A stretch of DNA of 54,088 nucleotides from Pseudomonadota bacterium (GCA_021851785.1 JAJZBV010000022.1:1-54088), one strand, 5' to 3'; counted from the first letter of the stretch, positions 1 through 8,539 are shown. Made by a program: numbers and translations. Notes: a model not told the origin generated them from the letters alone.

Positions 1-2
1 AT

Positions 3-140
3 GCCGCGGCCCGCCATGAGATTGCCTGGCATTGGGTGCGCGGCCATGCCGGACATGCGCTGAACGAGCGCGCCGACCAGCTCGCGACCGAAGCGCGCGA
101 GCGGCTCGGCACGGGAAAGGAGGCTAGAGGCAGCGGATAA
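3..140 (+). CDS. rnhA: Ribonuclease HI, C-terminal end (cut by window edge)
   Basis: Only the last 45 residues are in the window. They contain [19 protein letters not shown], the typical C-terminal RNase HI segment with the histidine loop and the final catalytic aspartate of the NERAD motif. RNase HI cleaves the RNA strand of RNA:DNA hybrids and removes Okazaki primers and R-loops. The stop codon TAA at 138-140 is directly followed by an AT-rich hairpin repeat that probably ends transcription. The 5' part lies outside the window. The family call is secure from the motif although the fragment is short. Confidence 0.9.
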   Translation, partial: AAARHEIAWHWVRGHAGHALNERADQLATEARERLGTGKEARGSG

Positions 141-171
141 AAGTTTTTTGGTTTTTTTTCAAAAAAGAACC
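140..171. repeat. Dispersed AT-rich hairpin repeat, copy E (bidirectional terminator-like)
   Basis: The stretch reads AAAGTTTTTTGG, then a T run, a single C and AAAAAAGAACC. The right arm is identical to the other copies in this window; the left arm differs by one base. It lies between convergent rnhA and the reverse-strand PEP-CTERM gene, so it can end transcripts from both sides. No GC hairpin partner is evident beside this copy. Confidence 0.7.
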
Positions 172-175
172 GCTT

Positions 176-1324
176 TTACCCTGCCTTTTCTTCCCGCTGG
201 CGGCGGCGGAGCAGGGCGAGCGCGAGCGCGCCGGTGGCGAGCGAGGCCAGCGCCGCCGGTTCCGGGACATCCGCCGCCGTGGTCGGAATGCCGCTGAGAT
301 CGCCGGTGGGCAAAGCGAGGTTGTGGATCTCCCCGCCCTGATCGATCGACTCGCCGACCACCGCGCCGGTGAGATCGCCGGAGGGGTTGGCGATCGTCGC
401 GTCCGGAGCGAGGATCTGCCCAGCCCAGCCGCCGGCGAAATTCAGCGTCGTCGTATCGACGAAATCCCAGATCACGCTGGCGTCGCCGGTGAAGGTGTTG
501 AGATTGGGCAGCGCCGTGGCCGAATTCCCGGTGACCACCACGATGACGGCGTCGAGCCCGTTGGTGTTGATGCCGGCGAAATTCTGATAGGTGGCGAGAT
601 CGTTCATCGTCGTCGTGATAAACCCATAGGTCTGGCCGCCGAAATTACCGCTCGCCTTGGTCGCGGTGAACGAGGTCGGCCCGTTCTGGACATAGGGGCC
701 GACGGCCTGCGCCCCGCTCGTCACCGCGAGGTTGGCGAGCGAGGTGCTGAGATCGGTGAGCGCGGCCTGGAACGGCAAGGTCGCGCCGAAGGGGAACACC
801 GTGCTCGCGGGGAGCCCGGTCTTGACCGTGCCGGCGCTGGCGTTTTGCGTCGTCCCGGCGGAGGTGGCGGCGGTGTTGATGAAAGTCGGGTTGCTGATCT
901 GGCCGGCGTTCTGCCCGACGATATTGACGCCGCCGGCGTGCTGCAGCGAGAGATTGCTGCCGGAAGCATTGCTGCCCTGGATGTCGGCGTCGCCAGCGAT
1001 CAGGGTCGCGCCGCCGGAGACATTGCCCCAGACATCGAGCGCGCCATAGGTCGCGCCGAGGGCGGCATCGGTGGTGTCGCCGGTGCAGCCATTGAAACAG
1101 ATATTATGGCCCGAGCCGGTGAAATTGCCGCCGACCGCGACGCGCCCCTCGGTCTCGTTATTGGCCTGATCATTGCCGAAGGTGACGACGTTGAACTGGT
1201 TCAGCACGGCATCGGCCAAAGAGAGTTCGGCGGCGCTGAGCCCGCCGGCGCGGGCGGGGGCGGCGGCGAGAAAAGCCAGCCCGGCGAGGGCGGCGATGGA
1301 CGACGAGGGCGGCTTGATCGCCAC
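176..1324 (-). CDS. Choice-of-anchor A family protein with PEP-CTERM sorting signal
   Basis: A predicted 382-residue exported protein. The GTG at 1324 is preferred because GGAG stands six bases upstream and it opens directly into a signal peptide (hydrophobic AALAGLAFLAAA, cleavage near PARA). The body (about residues 30-330) is rich in Gly, Asn and Thr with GNFTGSG and GDADIQGSNASGSN-like turns, as in choice-of-anchor A domains of surface or extracellular proteins. The C-terminus has VPEPAAL, a hydrophobic helix and an arginine cluster, the tripartite PEP-CTERM signal handled by an exosortase. No exosortase gene is in the window. The neighbour at 1412-2194, on the same strand, carries the same kind of signal. 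The precise role is unknown; matrix or surface attachment is an inference. Confidence 0.85.
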   Translation of the reverse strand: MAIKPPSSSIAALAGLAFLAAAPARAGGLSAAELSLADAVLNQFNVVTFGNDQANNETEGRVAVGGNFTGSGHNICFNGCTGDTTDAALGATYGALDVWGNVSGGATLIAGDADIQGSNASGSNLSLQHAGGVNIVGQNAGQISNPTFINTAATSAGTTQNASAGTVKTGLPASTVFPFGATLPFQAALTDLSTSLANLAVTSGAQAVGPYVQNGPTSFTATKASGNFGGQTYGFITTTMNDLATYQNFAGINTNGLDAVIVVVTGNSATALPNLNTFTGDASVIWDFVDTTTLNFAGGWAGQILAPDATIANPSGDLTGAVVGESIDQGGEIHNLALPTGDLSGIPTTAADVPEPAALASLATGALALALLRRRQREEKAG

Positions 1325-1411
1325 GACAAACTCCGCGTGCGGGAAGGGTGAAATTTTCGCCAAAATATCGTTAAAAAATAGATTTATCAACTCGAATAAA
1401 TCAGCCAGCGA

Positions 1412-2194
1412 TCACCGCTGTCGCTCGGCAAGGCGGCGCCGGCGGGTGCGAAACAGAAAAAACACCAGGGATGCGGTGGCGAGGAGGAGGAGCGACGCGG
1501 GTTCGGGAACCGCGTCATCGGCGCTCACGGAGGGGCCGGACCCTGAAACGCCGGCGCCGCTCGGGATCGGGATCGGCTGCCAATCGCCGCCATCCCCGGG
1601 GAAACCATGGGGCGCGCCGGAGTTTTCTGCGAGACCGGGGTAATTCGCCGCGCCGCTGCCCGAGGAATGCCCGTCCTCCGATCGCCCGTCCTCCGATCGC
1701 CCGCCCCCCGATCTTCCACCGCCGGGCGCGTCGGCGAAGGGGGCGGACGGCAGGAACGGGAAAAGCCCGGAGGGCATGGCGCCGGGCGACCAGGCGCCGG
1801 TGCCGCCACCGTCGTGACCACTCTCTCCGCTGCCGCGGTTGCGCCCGTCATCGGCGCCCCCGCCGAAGGGGAAGGGATTCGGCGGGGTTTCGCCGCCGAT
1901 CAGGTCCGGGCGGAAGGCATGGCCGCGATCGCCGCGGTCGCCGCCGCAATCCCCACTTCCGGCACAGGGCTGATAGAAGACATCATGCGTGACGAGGAGA
2001 GAAAGATCGCCGTCATCTTCGCCCATCCCCGCGCCGGAGGGGCGCCGCTCCCGGCTGGCGGCGGCGGGGTGCGAATCGCTCTCGCTATGGCCGCCACGGT
2101 CACGATCGGCCGGGGATGCCGGCAGGATCATGGTGAGGGATCCCATGGCATTGGCGAGAATGAACAGCGAGAGAAGACGAAATTTTGCGACCAT
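1412..2194 (-). CDS. Gly/Asp/Ser-rich PEP-CTERM protein of unknown function
   Basis: A 260-residue protein starting at the ATG at 2194, with GGAAA five bases upstream; a TTG twelve bases further out is the alternative. The N-terminus has a hydrophobic export segment (LLSLFILANAMGSL). The middle is low-complexity, dominated by Gly, Asp, Ser, Arg and His, with short in-frame repeats (GRSEDGRSEDG) made by 15-bp DNA repeats near 1670-1700. The C-terminus has VPEPASL, a hydrophobic helix and a run of arginines, a clear PEP-CTERM signal. I recognise no catalytic domain. It probably forms part of an exosortase-sorted surface or biofilm layer together with the downstream gene (inference). Confidence 0.75.
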   Translation of the reverse strand: MVAKFRLLSLFILANAMGSLTMILPASPADRDRGGHSESDSHPAAASRERRPSGAGMGEDDGDLSLLVTHDVFYQPCAGSGDCGGDRGDRGHAFRPDLIGGETPPNPFPFGGGADDGRNRGSGESGHDGGGTGAWSPGAMPSGLFPFLPSAPFADAPGGGRSGGGRSEDGRSEDGHSSGSGAANYPGLAENSGAPHGFPGDGGDWQPIPIPSGAGVSGSGPSVSADDAVPEPASLLLLATASLVFFLFRTRRRRLAERQR

Positions 2195-2338
2195 TGCGGT
2201 TTCCAAGTGGCCGAGTCTCTAGAAAATGGATTAATTTTCGATGAACCGAGAGGAAAAGGATGCCTTGCGAATACCGCATGCCAGGATCTTGACCGGCCCA
2301 GCTTCTTGCCCGGCCCCGCCGTTTTCGCTCGCCCCCCG

Positions 2339-2368
2339 TTGACGCGAATGCGCGCGCGGGGCTACATC
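2339..2368 (+). promoter_or_regulatory. Sigma70-type promoter of tRNA-Leu
   Basis: A TTGACG hexamer (2339-2344) and a TACATC hexamer (2363-2368) are spaced 18 bases apart, and the expected start point lies about 10 bases before the tRNA. Position and spacing fit a housekeeping promoter. Confidence 0.6.
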
Positions 2369-2386
2369 GCCGCCCCACCGGAACAT

Positions 2387-2473
2387 GCCCAGGTGGCGGA
2401 ATTGGTAGACGCGCAGGTTTCAGGTACCTGTGGCCGCAAGGTCGTGGAAGTTCGAGTCTTCTCCTGGGCACCA
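2387..2473 (+). tRNA. tRNA-Leu (anticodon CAG)
   Basis: An 87-nt gene with the acceptor stem GCCCAGG pairing with CCTGGGC (2463-2469), discriminator A and encoded CCA. The D-arm region GGTAGACGC and the T-loop GTTCGAGTC are standard. The anticodon stem CAGGT/ACCTG (2414-2418/2426-2430) encloses the loop TTCAGGT with CAG at 2421-2423. A long variable arm (TGGCCGCAAGGTCGT) marks a class II tRNA, as expected for leucine. It reads CUG codons, abundant in this GC-rich genome. Confidence 0.97.
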
Positions 2474-2513
2474 GGCGCCAGCGGCGCATCCATCTGATCG
2501 GGGTATTCGGTTC

Positions 2514-3149
2514 ATGGCCAACGGCACCGTCCATTTCCATCGCCATGACCTGCCCGAGGGGGTGGATCTCGGCCCGGTGGTCGCCGTCGATACCGAGACC
2601 ATGGGCCTCGATCCGCGCCGCGACCGGCTGTGCCTCGTGCAGCTCTCCGCCGGCGACGGCCATGCCCATCTGGTTCAGATCCTGCCGCCCTCGCTCGGCG
2701 GCCGCGGCGCCGATTGCCCGCGCCTCAAGGCGCTGCTCGCCGATCCGGCGCGGGTCAAGCTCATGCATTTCGCGCGCTTCGATGTCGCCATGCTGCATCA
2801 GGCGCTCGGCGTCACGGTGGCGCCGGTGCGATGCACGAAAATCGCCGCCAAGCTCACCCGCACCTTCACCGACCGCCATGGTCTCCGCGATCTCTGCCGC
2901 GAATTGCTCGGGGTCGAGATTTCCAAGGAGCAGCAGACCTCCGATTGGGGCGCGGCGGATCTCTCGCCGCAGCAACTCGCCTATGCCGCCGCCGATGTCC
3001 TCCATCTGCACGCGCTCTGGGAGCGGCTCGCAGCACTGCTCGCGCGCGAGGGCAGGGAGGCGCTGGCCGAGGCCTGTTTCGCCTTTCTGCCGGCGCGCGC
3101 CCGGCTCGATCTCCTCGGCTATGAGACGCCGGATATTTTCGCCCATTGA
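2514..3149 (+). CDS. rnd: Ribonuclease D-type 3'-5' exonuclease
   Basis: A 211-residue DEDDy exonuclease. Visible motifs are DTE in VAVDTETMGL (residues 26-28), the second acidic motif at FARFD (D90) and Y157-AAA-D161 in the third, giving the Y-x3-D pattern. The HRDC domain of long RNase D proteins is absent; this short form is usual in alphaproteobacteria. It trims 3' ends of tRNA precursors and other structured RNAs. It begins 40 bases after the tRNA-Leu CCA end and may be cotranscribed with it. The ATG at 2514 fits the family start; extending further would run into the tRNA. It is followed by kdsD, a common alphaproteobacterial order. Confidence 0.9.
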   Translation: MANGTVHFHRHDLPEGVDLGPVVAVDTETMGLDPRRDRLCLVQLSAGDGHAHLVQILPPSLGGRGADCPRLKALLADPARVKLMHFARFDVAMLHQALGVTVAPVRCTKIAAKLTRTFTDRHGLRDLCRELLGVEISKEQQTSDWGAADLSPQQLAYAAADVLHLHALWERLAALLAREGREALAEACFAFLPARARLDLLGYETPDIFAH

Positions 3150-3285
3150 GCCGCGGCACGGATGAAAATTTGTTCGTGAACGCCAGCTTTCTGGCATGAA
3201 ATTTGTCTAAAGGCGTTTTTGTGCTTATGTCTCGCTCAGGCGAGCGCGGGATCGCCTCGTCGAGCAAAGACCCGAAAGAGCGAGC

Positions 3286-4287
3286 ATGTCCGTCACATTG
3301 ACCGAGACCGAGGATGCCCTGGTGACCGCGCGCGCCGTGCTGGCGAGCGAGGTGGACGGGATCGAGGCGCTGGCGGCGGCGCTGGATGGCGGCTTTCGGC
3401 GCGCCGTGGAGACGCTTTCTGCGGTTTCCGGCCGCGTCGTCGTCTCCGGGATGGGGAAATCCGGCCATGTCGGGCGCAAGATCGCGGCGACTCTCGCCTC
3501 CACCGGCACACCGGCGCTGTTCGTCCACCCCGCCGAGGCCTCGCATGGCGATCTCGGCATGATTTTGCCCAATGATGCGGTGCTCGCGCTGTCCAATTCC
3601 GGCGAGACGCCGGAACTCGCCGATCTCGTCGGCCATAGCCGCCGCTTCGGCCTGCCCTTGATCGCCATCACCCGCGAGCCCGGCTCGGCGCTGGCGCAGC
3701 AGGCGGATGTCGTGCTGCTGCTGCCGCAAGTCCCGGAAGCCTGCCCGATGGGCCTCGCGCCGACCACCAGCACCACCATGCAGCTCGCGCTCGGCGACGC
3801 GCTGGCGGTCGCCCTCCTCACCCGGCGCGGCTTCACCGCCGCCGATTTCCGCCAGTTCCACCCCGGCGGCAAACTCGGGGTGCGCCTCAAGCGGGTGCGT
3901 GAGCTGATGCACGAGGGCGCCGCCCTGCCGCTGGTGGCTCCCACGACGCGGATGGACGCGGCGCTCCTGGTGATGACCGAGAAGCGTTTCGGCTGTCTCG
4001 GCGTCGTCGACGGCGCCGGGAAGCTGGTCGGGGTCATCACCGATGGCGATCTCCGCCGCGCGATGGGGCCGGATCTGCTGGCGCGCCCGGCCGGCGAGAT
4101 CATGACCGCGGCGCCACGCAGCATCGCGCCCGACGCGCTCGCCGCCGAGGCCCTCCATCAGATGACCGATGCCGACCGCCCGATCACCGCCCTCTTCGTG
4201 GTCCCGCCTTCGGCCGAGGGGGCGGGCGAGGGAGTGCCGATCGGCATTCTCCACATCCATGACCTGCTCCGCGCCGGGGTGGCATGA
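3286..4287 (+). CDS. kdsD: Arabinose-5-phosphate isomerase (KdsD/KpsF)
   Basis: A 333-residue enzyme that converts ribulose 5-phosphate to arabinose 5-phosphate, the first step of Kdo synthesis for lipopolysaccharide. An N-terminal SIS domain (about residues 40-180) contains SGMGKSGHVGRK and the conserved HPAEASHGDLGM. The C-terminal half (about 205-325) is a CBS pair (RELMHEGAALPLV, GVITDGDLRR, MTAAPRSI). Length and start match the family. It opens the run kdsD-lptC-lptA-lptB-rpoN-hpf. The end of the gene lies inside a 14-bp tandem repeat that continues to the lptC start. The 136-base gap before it holds small hairpins (for example around GCCAGCTTTCTGGC) but no clear promoter. Confidence 0.95.
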   Translation: MSVTLTETEDALVTARAVLASEVDGIEALAAALDGGFRRAVETLSAVSGRVVVSGMGKSGHVGRKIAATLASTGTPALFVHPAEASHGDLGMILPNDAVLALSNSGETPELADLVGHSRRFGLPLIAITREPGSALAQQADVVLLLPQVPEACPMGLAPTTSTTMQLALGDALAVALLTRRGFTAADFRQFHPGGKLGVRLKRVRELMHEGAALPLVAPTTRMDAALLVMTEKRFGCLGVVDGAGKLVGVITDGDLRRAMGPDLLARPAGEIMTAAPRSIAPDALAAEALHQMTDADRPITALFVVPPSAEGAGEGVPIGILHIHDLLRAGVA

Positions 4288-4334
4288 GCAAGGTGGCATG
4301 AGCGAGGTGGCGTGAGCGAGGTGGCATGAACACG
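4279..4334 (+). repeat. 14-bp tandem repeat bridging kdsD stop and lptC start
   Basis: Four units of GTGGCATGAGCGAG or close variants lie at 4279, 4293, 4307 and 4321; the last is degenerate at its end. Unit 1 holds the last codon and the TGA of kdsD and unit 4 holds the lptC ATG at 4326. Units 1, 2 and 4 have an ATGA start/stop overlap (unit 3 has GTGA), and the 14-base period puts each in a different frame. Each unit also carries a GAGGTGG-like ribosome-binding sequence for the next. Confidence 0.85.
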
Positions 4335-5021
4335 GGCAATCCCCGCCTCCGCGTCGCCGCCGAGGAGACCAGGCTCGCCATCGCCGCCGCCCGCAGCCAG
4401 CGCGCGCCGACGCCGGCGCGCATCGCCCGGCGGCGGCTCCTGATCACCTGGTCGAAGCGGCTGCTGCCGATGTTGGCGCTGGTGTTGCTCGCCTCGATCG
4501 CGCTCTGGCCGGAGATCGCGCGCCAGACCGCGGCGGGGCGGGCGGCCTTGCGCGGCTGGAGCGCCAGCATCACCGCCAGCGGCCAGATGATCAACGCCCG
4601 CTATCACGGCGTCGACGAGAAAAACCGCCCCTATACGCTGACCGCGACCACCGCGACGCAGGTGACGCCCGAGCGCGTCAACCTCACCGACCCCAAGGGC
4701 GACGTCCTGATGGAGAGCGGCAACTGGCTGATGCTGAAGGCCAGGCGCGGCGTCTATATGCAGCATCTGAGCCAGCTCGACCTCGAAGGCGATGTCACGC
4801 TCTACCGCGACGACGGAACCACCCTCCATTCCGCCACCGCCGCCCTCGATCTCCGCGCCGGCGCCGGGACGAGCAACGATATCACCAATGCCGAGGGGCC
4901 GTTCGGCACCCTCGATGCCATGGGTTTCGCCCTCGTCGACAAGGGCGCGGTGATCCAGTTCGTCGGCCCGGCCCGGCTCGTTCTCAACAACAACCACGGC
5001 GAGAGCCATGACCAGCCCTAG
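4326..5021 (+). CDS. lptC: LPS export protein LptC
   Basis: A 231-residue bitopic inner-membrane protein. A basic N-terminus is followed by one transmembrane helix (about residues 45-63, LLPMLALVLLASIALWPEI) and a periplasmic beta-rich domain with SASGQM-like and DLEGDVTLYRDDG segments typical of the LptC/OstA fold. LptC passes LPS from the LptB2FG transporter to LptA. The gene overlaps lptA by 14 bases and follows kdsD across a tandem repeat. The lptFG genes are not in the window. Confidence 0.88.
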   Translation: MNTGNPRLRVAAEETRLAIAAARSQRAPTPARIARRRLLITWSKRLLPMLALVLLASIALWPEIARQTAAGRAALRGWSASITASGQMINARYHGVDEKNRPYTLTATTATQVTPERVNLTDPKGDVLMESGNWLMLKARRGVYMQHLSQLDLEGDVTLYRDDGTTLHSATAALDLRAGAGTSNDITNAEGPFGTLDAMGFALVDKGAVIQFVGPARLVLNNNHGESHDQP

Positions 5022-6180
5022 CCGACGGATGCTCGTGGCGGCCGCCATCGGCCTCGCCGCCTTGTTCGCACAGGCGGGCGGCCTGCACGCGCAGCCGATC
5101 GACATGTCGCATGGCGGGCCGATCACGGTGACGGCGCGCGACGGCATGGATTGGCGCCAGAACGACCAGGAGGTCGTCGCGCGGGGCGATGCGGTCGCCA
5201 TCCGTGACAATGTCACCGTCACCGCCGATGTCCTGATCGCGCATTACCGCAAGAAGGCCGGCGCCAACCCCGCCGCCGGGGGCGCCGGCGCACCCTCGGG
5301 GGGGGCGCAGCCGGTCGCGGCGAAGGATGGCGGCCCCATAAATTCGCCCCCGGCGAGCGCGAAGCCGGCGGCACCCCCGGCGGCAGGGGGGGGCGCGCCG
5401 GGCAGCCCGCCGGGCAGCCCATCGGGCAGTGACGACAGCGGCGGCAACGAGATCTATCGCCTGGACGCGGTCGGGCATGTGCATATCTTCACCGCGACCG
5501 ATCAGGCCTGGGGTGACAAGGGCGTCTATGACATGGACCAGGCGGTGCTGATCCTGACCGGCCATGCGCTGAAACTGACCACGCCGCAGGATGTCGTGAC
5601 TGCCCGCGACAGCATGGAATATTACTCGCAAACGCGCATCTCGATCGCCCGCGGCAACGCCGTCGTCGTCACCGGCGACGGCCGGCGGATCGCCGCCGAC
5701 ACGCTGGTTTCCTATTCCGAGCCCCCGGATCAGCCGGCGAGCGGCGCGCCGGCGGCGCCGAAACCACCGCCGCCGCCGGGCAAACCCGGCCAGCCACCGG
5801 ATGAGCTGCAAGCCGCCTCGGGCAAGCTCAAGCGGGTCGAGGCCTATGGCAATGTCGATCTCCGCACCGCGACCGAAATCGTCTATGGTGACCGCGGCGT
5901 CTACGTGCCCGATACCGGCAAGGCCCGCGTGATCGGCAATGTGCGGGTGACGCGGGGGGATAATCAGGTCAATGGCGTGGCGGCCGATGTCGATATGAAA
6001 ACCGGGGTGTCCACCATGCTTTCCAGCACCGATCAGCGCGTCCATGGCCTGATCATGCCCACCCAGAACGAGAACGGCACCGCCAAAACCGATGCCGGCA
6101 AGAAGGGCGCGGCCAAGAAGGACGGCAAGGCGGGCGAGACGGCCCCGGCCTCTCCCCCGGCGAAGGCGGTGACACCATGA
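5008..6180 (+). CDS. lptA: LPS transport periplasmic protein LptA, unusually long
   Basis: A 390-residue protein with a signal peptide (cleavage near GGLHAQ). Three OstA-like beta segments can be seen: about 30-85 (PITVTARDGMDW, VVARGDAVAIRDN), about 150-240 (AVGHVHIFT, SIARGNAVVVTGDG) and about 270-345 (VEAYGNVDLRT, ARVIGNVRVTRGDNQ). Two low-complexity Pro/Ala/Gly linkers (about 88-145 and 240-270) separate them, and a Lys/Ala/Pro tail ends the protein. LptA bridges the periplasm for LPS; E. coli LptA is about half this length. The ATGA overlap with lptB implies translational coupling. Confidence 0.87.
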   Translation: MTSPSRRMLVAAAIGLAALFAQAGGLHAQPIDMSHGGPITVTARDGMDWRQNDQEVVARGDAVAIRDNVTVTADVLIAHYRKKAGANPAAGGAGAPSGGAQPVAAKDGGPINSPPASAKPAAPPAAGGGAPGSPPGSPSGSDDSGGNEIYRLDAVGHVHIFTATDQAWGDKGVYDMDQAVLILTGHALKLTTPQDVVTARDSMEYYSQTRISIARGNAVVVTGDGRRIAADTLVSYSEPPDQPASGAPAAPKPPPPPGKPGQPPDELQAASGKLKRVEAYGNVDLRTATEIVYGDRGVYVPDTGKARVIGNVRVTRGDNQVNGVAADVDMKTGVSTMLSSTDQRVHGLIMPTQNENGTAKTDAGKKGAAKKDGKAGETAPASPPAKAVTP

Positions 6181-6926
6181 CCGAGCTTCGCGTCGTGCAG
6201 GGTCAGATCGGTCTCACCGCGAGCGGTCTCGGCAAGACCTACAAGAAGCGTCCGGTGGTGCGGAATGTTTCGATCTCGGTGCGACGCGGCGAGGCGGTCG
6301 GTCTTCTCGGGCCGAATGGCGCCGGCAAGACGACGACGTTCTACATGATCGTCGGCCTGGTCCAGCCCGATACCGGCGCGATCCGGCTCGACGGCAACGA
6401 GATCACCGGATTGCCGATGTATCGCCGGGCGCGCCTTGGCATCGGTTATCTGCCGCAGGAGGCGAGCATTTTCCGCGGCCTCAATGTCGAGCAGAACATC
6501 ATGTCGGCGCTCGAGGTGGTCGAGCCGCTGAAGGATCGGCGCGATCAGATGCTCGACGAATTGCTCGCCGAGTTCGGCATCGGCCATCTCCGCCGCACGC
6601 CGTCGCTCGCGCTCTCCGGTGGCGAGCGGCGGCGGCTCGAGATCGCCCGCGCCCTCGCGACCCAGCCGAGCTATATCCTGCTCGATGAGCCGCTGGCCGG
6701 CATCGATCCCATCGCGGTCGGCGAAATCCGTGATCTCGTCTCGCATCTCAAGGATCGCGGCATCGGCGTCCTGATCACCGACCATAACGTCCGCGAGACG
6801 CTGGAGGTGATCGACCGCGCCTATATCATGCATGACGGACAGGTGTTGATGGAAGGCCAGCCGCACGAGGTGGTGGCGCATGAGGATGTGCGGCGCGTAT
6901 ACCTCGGCGAAAGGTTTAGTCTCTAG
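6177..6926 (+). CDS. lptB: LPS export ABC transporter ATPase LptB
   Basis: A 249-residue ABC ATPase with Walker A GPNGAGKT (residues 45-52), signature LSGGE (about 145-149), Walker B YILLDEP (about 166-172) and the switch histidine in ITDHNVRETL. The LptB-specific stretches GIGYLPQEASIFRGL and LDEPLAGIDPIAVGEI are present. It drives extraction of LPS from the inner membrane with LptFG. Start overlaps the lptA stop by four bases. rpoN follows 11 bases after the stop, the normal proteobacterial order. Confidence 0.96.
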   Translation: MTELRVVQGQIGLTASGLGKTYKKRPVVRNVSISVRRGEAVGLLGPNGAGKTTTFYMIVGLVQPDTGAIRLDGNEITGLPMYRRARLGIGYLPQEASIFRGLNVEQNIMSALEVVEPLKDRRDQMLDELLAEFGIGHLRRTPSLALSGGERRRLEIARALATQPSYILLDEPLAGIDPIAVGEIRDLVSHLKDRGIGVLITDHNVRETLEVIDRAYIMHDGQVLMEGQPHEVVAHEDVRRVYLGERFSL

Positions 6927-6937
6927 GATCCGGGCGC

Positions 6938-8470
6938 ATGGGGATCGGCCCGCGTCTCGATCTACGGCAATCGCAATCGCTGGTGATGACGCCGCAATTG
7001 CGGCAGGCGATCAAGCTTTTGCAATTTTCCAATCTCGAAGTGAACGCCTTCGTCGCCGAGGAATTGGAGCGCAACCCGCTGCTCGAGCGCGATGACGGCG
7101 GCGAGGCGCGGATCGGCGAGCGTCCGGCGCCGGACCAGGTGGTATCGCCCGACGGCCATGACGGCGCCGATGTCGCGCATCTCACCGAGGCGATCAATGC
7201 CACCGGTTCGCTGCCGAGCGAGGCGGCGGCGCCGCTCGATGCCGAGGCGGCGGAGTGGTTCGATCGCGGCGGGCCGGCGGATGGCTATGGCGGGATCGGC
7301 CAGGGCGGAGCGGGCCAGGGCGGGCGTGGCGGCGCGCTCGATTTTTCCGAGGACGAGCGCGGCATCGACAGCCTCGCCGCCGGGCCGCGCAGCTTGCGCG
7401 AGCATCTCGGCGAGCAATTGCGGCTCTCCTTCCACGATCCGGCGGAACGATTGATCGGGGCGCATCTGATTGCCCTCCTCGATCCCGCCGGGCGGCTCTC
7501 GGCGCCGCCGGAGGCGATCGCCGAGGCGCTCGGGGTTCCGCTTGCGCGGGTGGAGAGCGTGCGCGCGCGCATGCAGCGCTTCGATCCGACCGGGCTCTTT
7601 TGCGTCTCGCTCGCCGAATGCCTCGCCGTGCAATTGGCCGAACGCAACCGGCTCGACCCGGCGATGGCGGCGCTCCTCGACCATCTGGAGCTGCTCGCGC
7701 GGCGCGAGACGCGGCGGCTGATGGAGATTTGCGGGGTGGACGCCGAGGATCTCGCCGAAATGATCGCCGAGATCCGCGCCCTCGACCCGAAACCCGGCGC
7801 GGGGTTCGATGACGCGCCGGCAACCCCCATCCTGCCCGATCTTCTGATGCGCCCGGCGCCGGATGGGGACTGGCTGATCGAACTCAACCCCGACACCATG
7901 CCGCGCGTCCTGGTCAATCAGGGGCTGCACGCGCGGATCATCGCCCACACCAAACGCGGCGAGGAGGCGCGTGGCTTTCTCGCCGAAAAGCTGCAAACCG
8001 CGAACTGGCTGGTCAAATCCCTCCACCAGCGCGCCCAGACCATTCTCAAGGTCGCGGCCGAGATCGTCCGCCAGCAGGATGGCTTCTTCCGCCACGGCAT
8101 TTCCCATCTCCGCCCGCTCATCCTGCGCGACATCGCGAGCGCCGTCGAATTGCACGAAAGCACGGTGAGCCGCGTCACCGCCAATAAATACATGGCGACA
8201 CCGCGCGGGATGTTCGAGCTGAAATATTTTTTCACCACCGCGATCGCCGGCACTTCGGGCGAAAGCCACAGCGCCGAGGCGATTCGCCACCGCATCCGGG
8301 CGCTGGTCGACGCCGAGGCGCCGGGTGCCGTTCTCTCCGATGACGCGCTGGTGGCCGCGTTGCGCCGCGAAGGCGTGGACATCGCCCGCCGAACCGTGGC
8401 CAAATACCGCGAGGCGCTACGAATCCCGGGTTCCGTCCAGCGCCGGCGGGAGAAGGCGGAGATGGTCTAG
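6938..8470 (+). CDS. rpoN: RNA polymerase sigma-54 factor
   Basis: A 510-residue sigma-54. Region I begins with LDLRQSQSLVMTPQLRQAIKLLQ, the glutamine/leucine-rich activator-interacting segment. An acidic, glycine-rich linker follows (about 45-140), then the core-binding domain, the HTH-containing ESTVSRVTANKYMATPRG region and the RpoN box ARRTVAKYR (about 483-491) near the C-terminus. It directs RNA polymerase to -24/-12 promoters activated by AAA+ enhancer-binding proteins; no such activator is in the window. It sits between lptB and hpf as in most alphaproteobacteria. Flagellar genes in this window may be among its targets (inference). Confidence 0.96.
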   Translation: MGIGPRLDLRQSQSLVMTPQLRQAIKLLQFSNLEVNAFVAEELERNPLLERDDGGEARIGERPAPDQVVSPDGHDGADVAHLTEAINATGSLPSEAAAPLDAEAAEWFDRGGPADGYGGIGQGGAGQGGRGGALDFSEDERGIDSLAAGPRSLREHLGEQLRLSFHDPAERLIGAHLIALLDPAGRLSAPPEAIAEALGVPLARVESVRARMQRFDPTGLFCVSLAECLAVQLAERNRLDPAMAALLDHLELLARRETRRLMEICGVDAEDLAEMIAEIRALDPKPGAGFDDAPATPILPDLLMRPAPDGDWLIELNPDTMPRVLVNQGLHARIIAHTKRGEEARGFLAEKLQTANWLVKSLHQRAQTILKVAAEIVRQQDGFFRHGISHLRPLILRDIASAVELHESTVSRVTANKYMATPRGMFELKYFFTTAIAGTSGESHSAEAIRHRIRALVDAEAPGAVLSDDALVAALRREGVDIARRTVAKYREALRIPGSVQRRREKAEMV

Positions 8471-8539
8471 GGAGAATAGCGGATTTCGCCGCCGCGTTCC
8501 TATATCCTGGAAAAATAACCTGGTGAAAGGGTGAGGTCG

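Noticed and set aside
3191-3207. TGGCATGAAATTTGTCT before kdsD as a sigma-54 promoter
   Set aside because: The -12 GC is GT here and the gene is a housekeeping LPS gene; the match is too poor.
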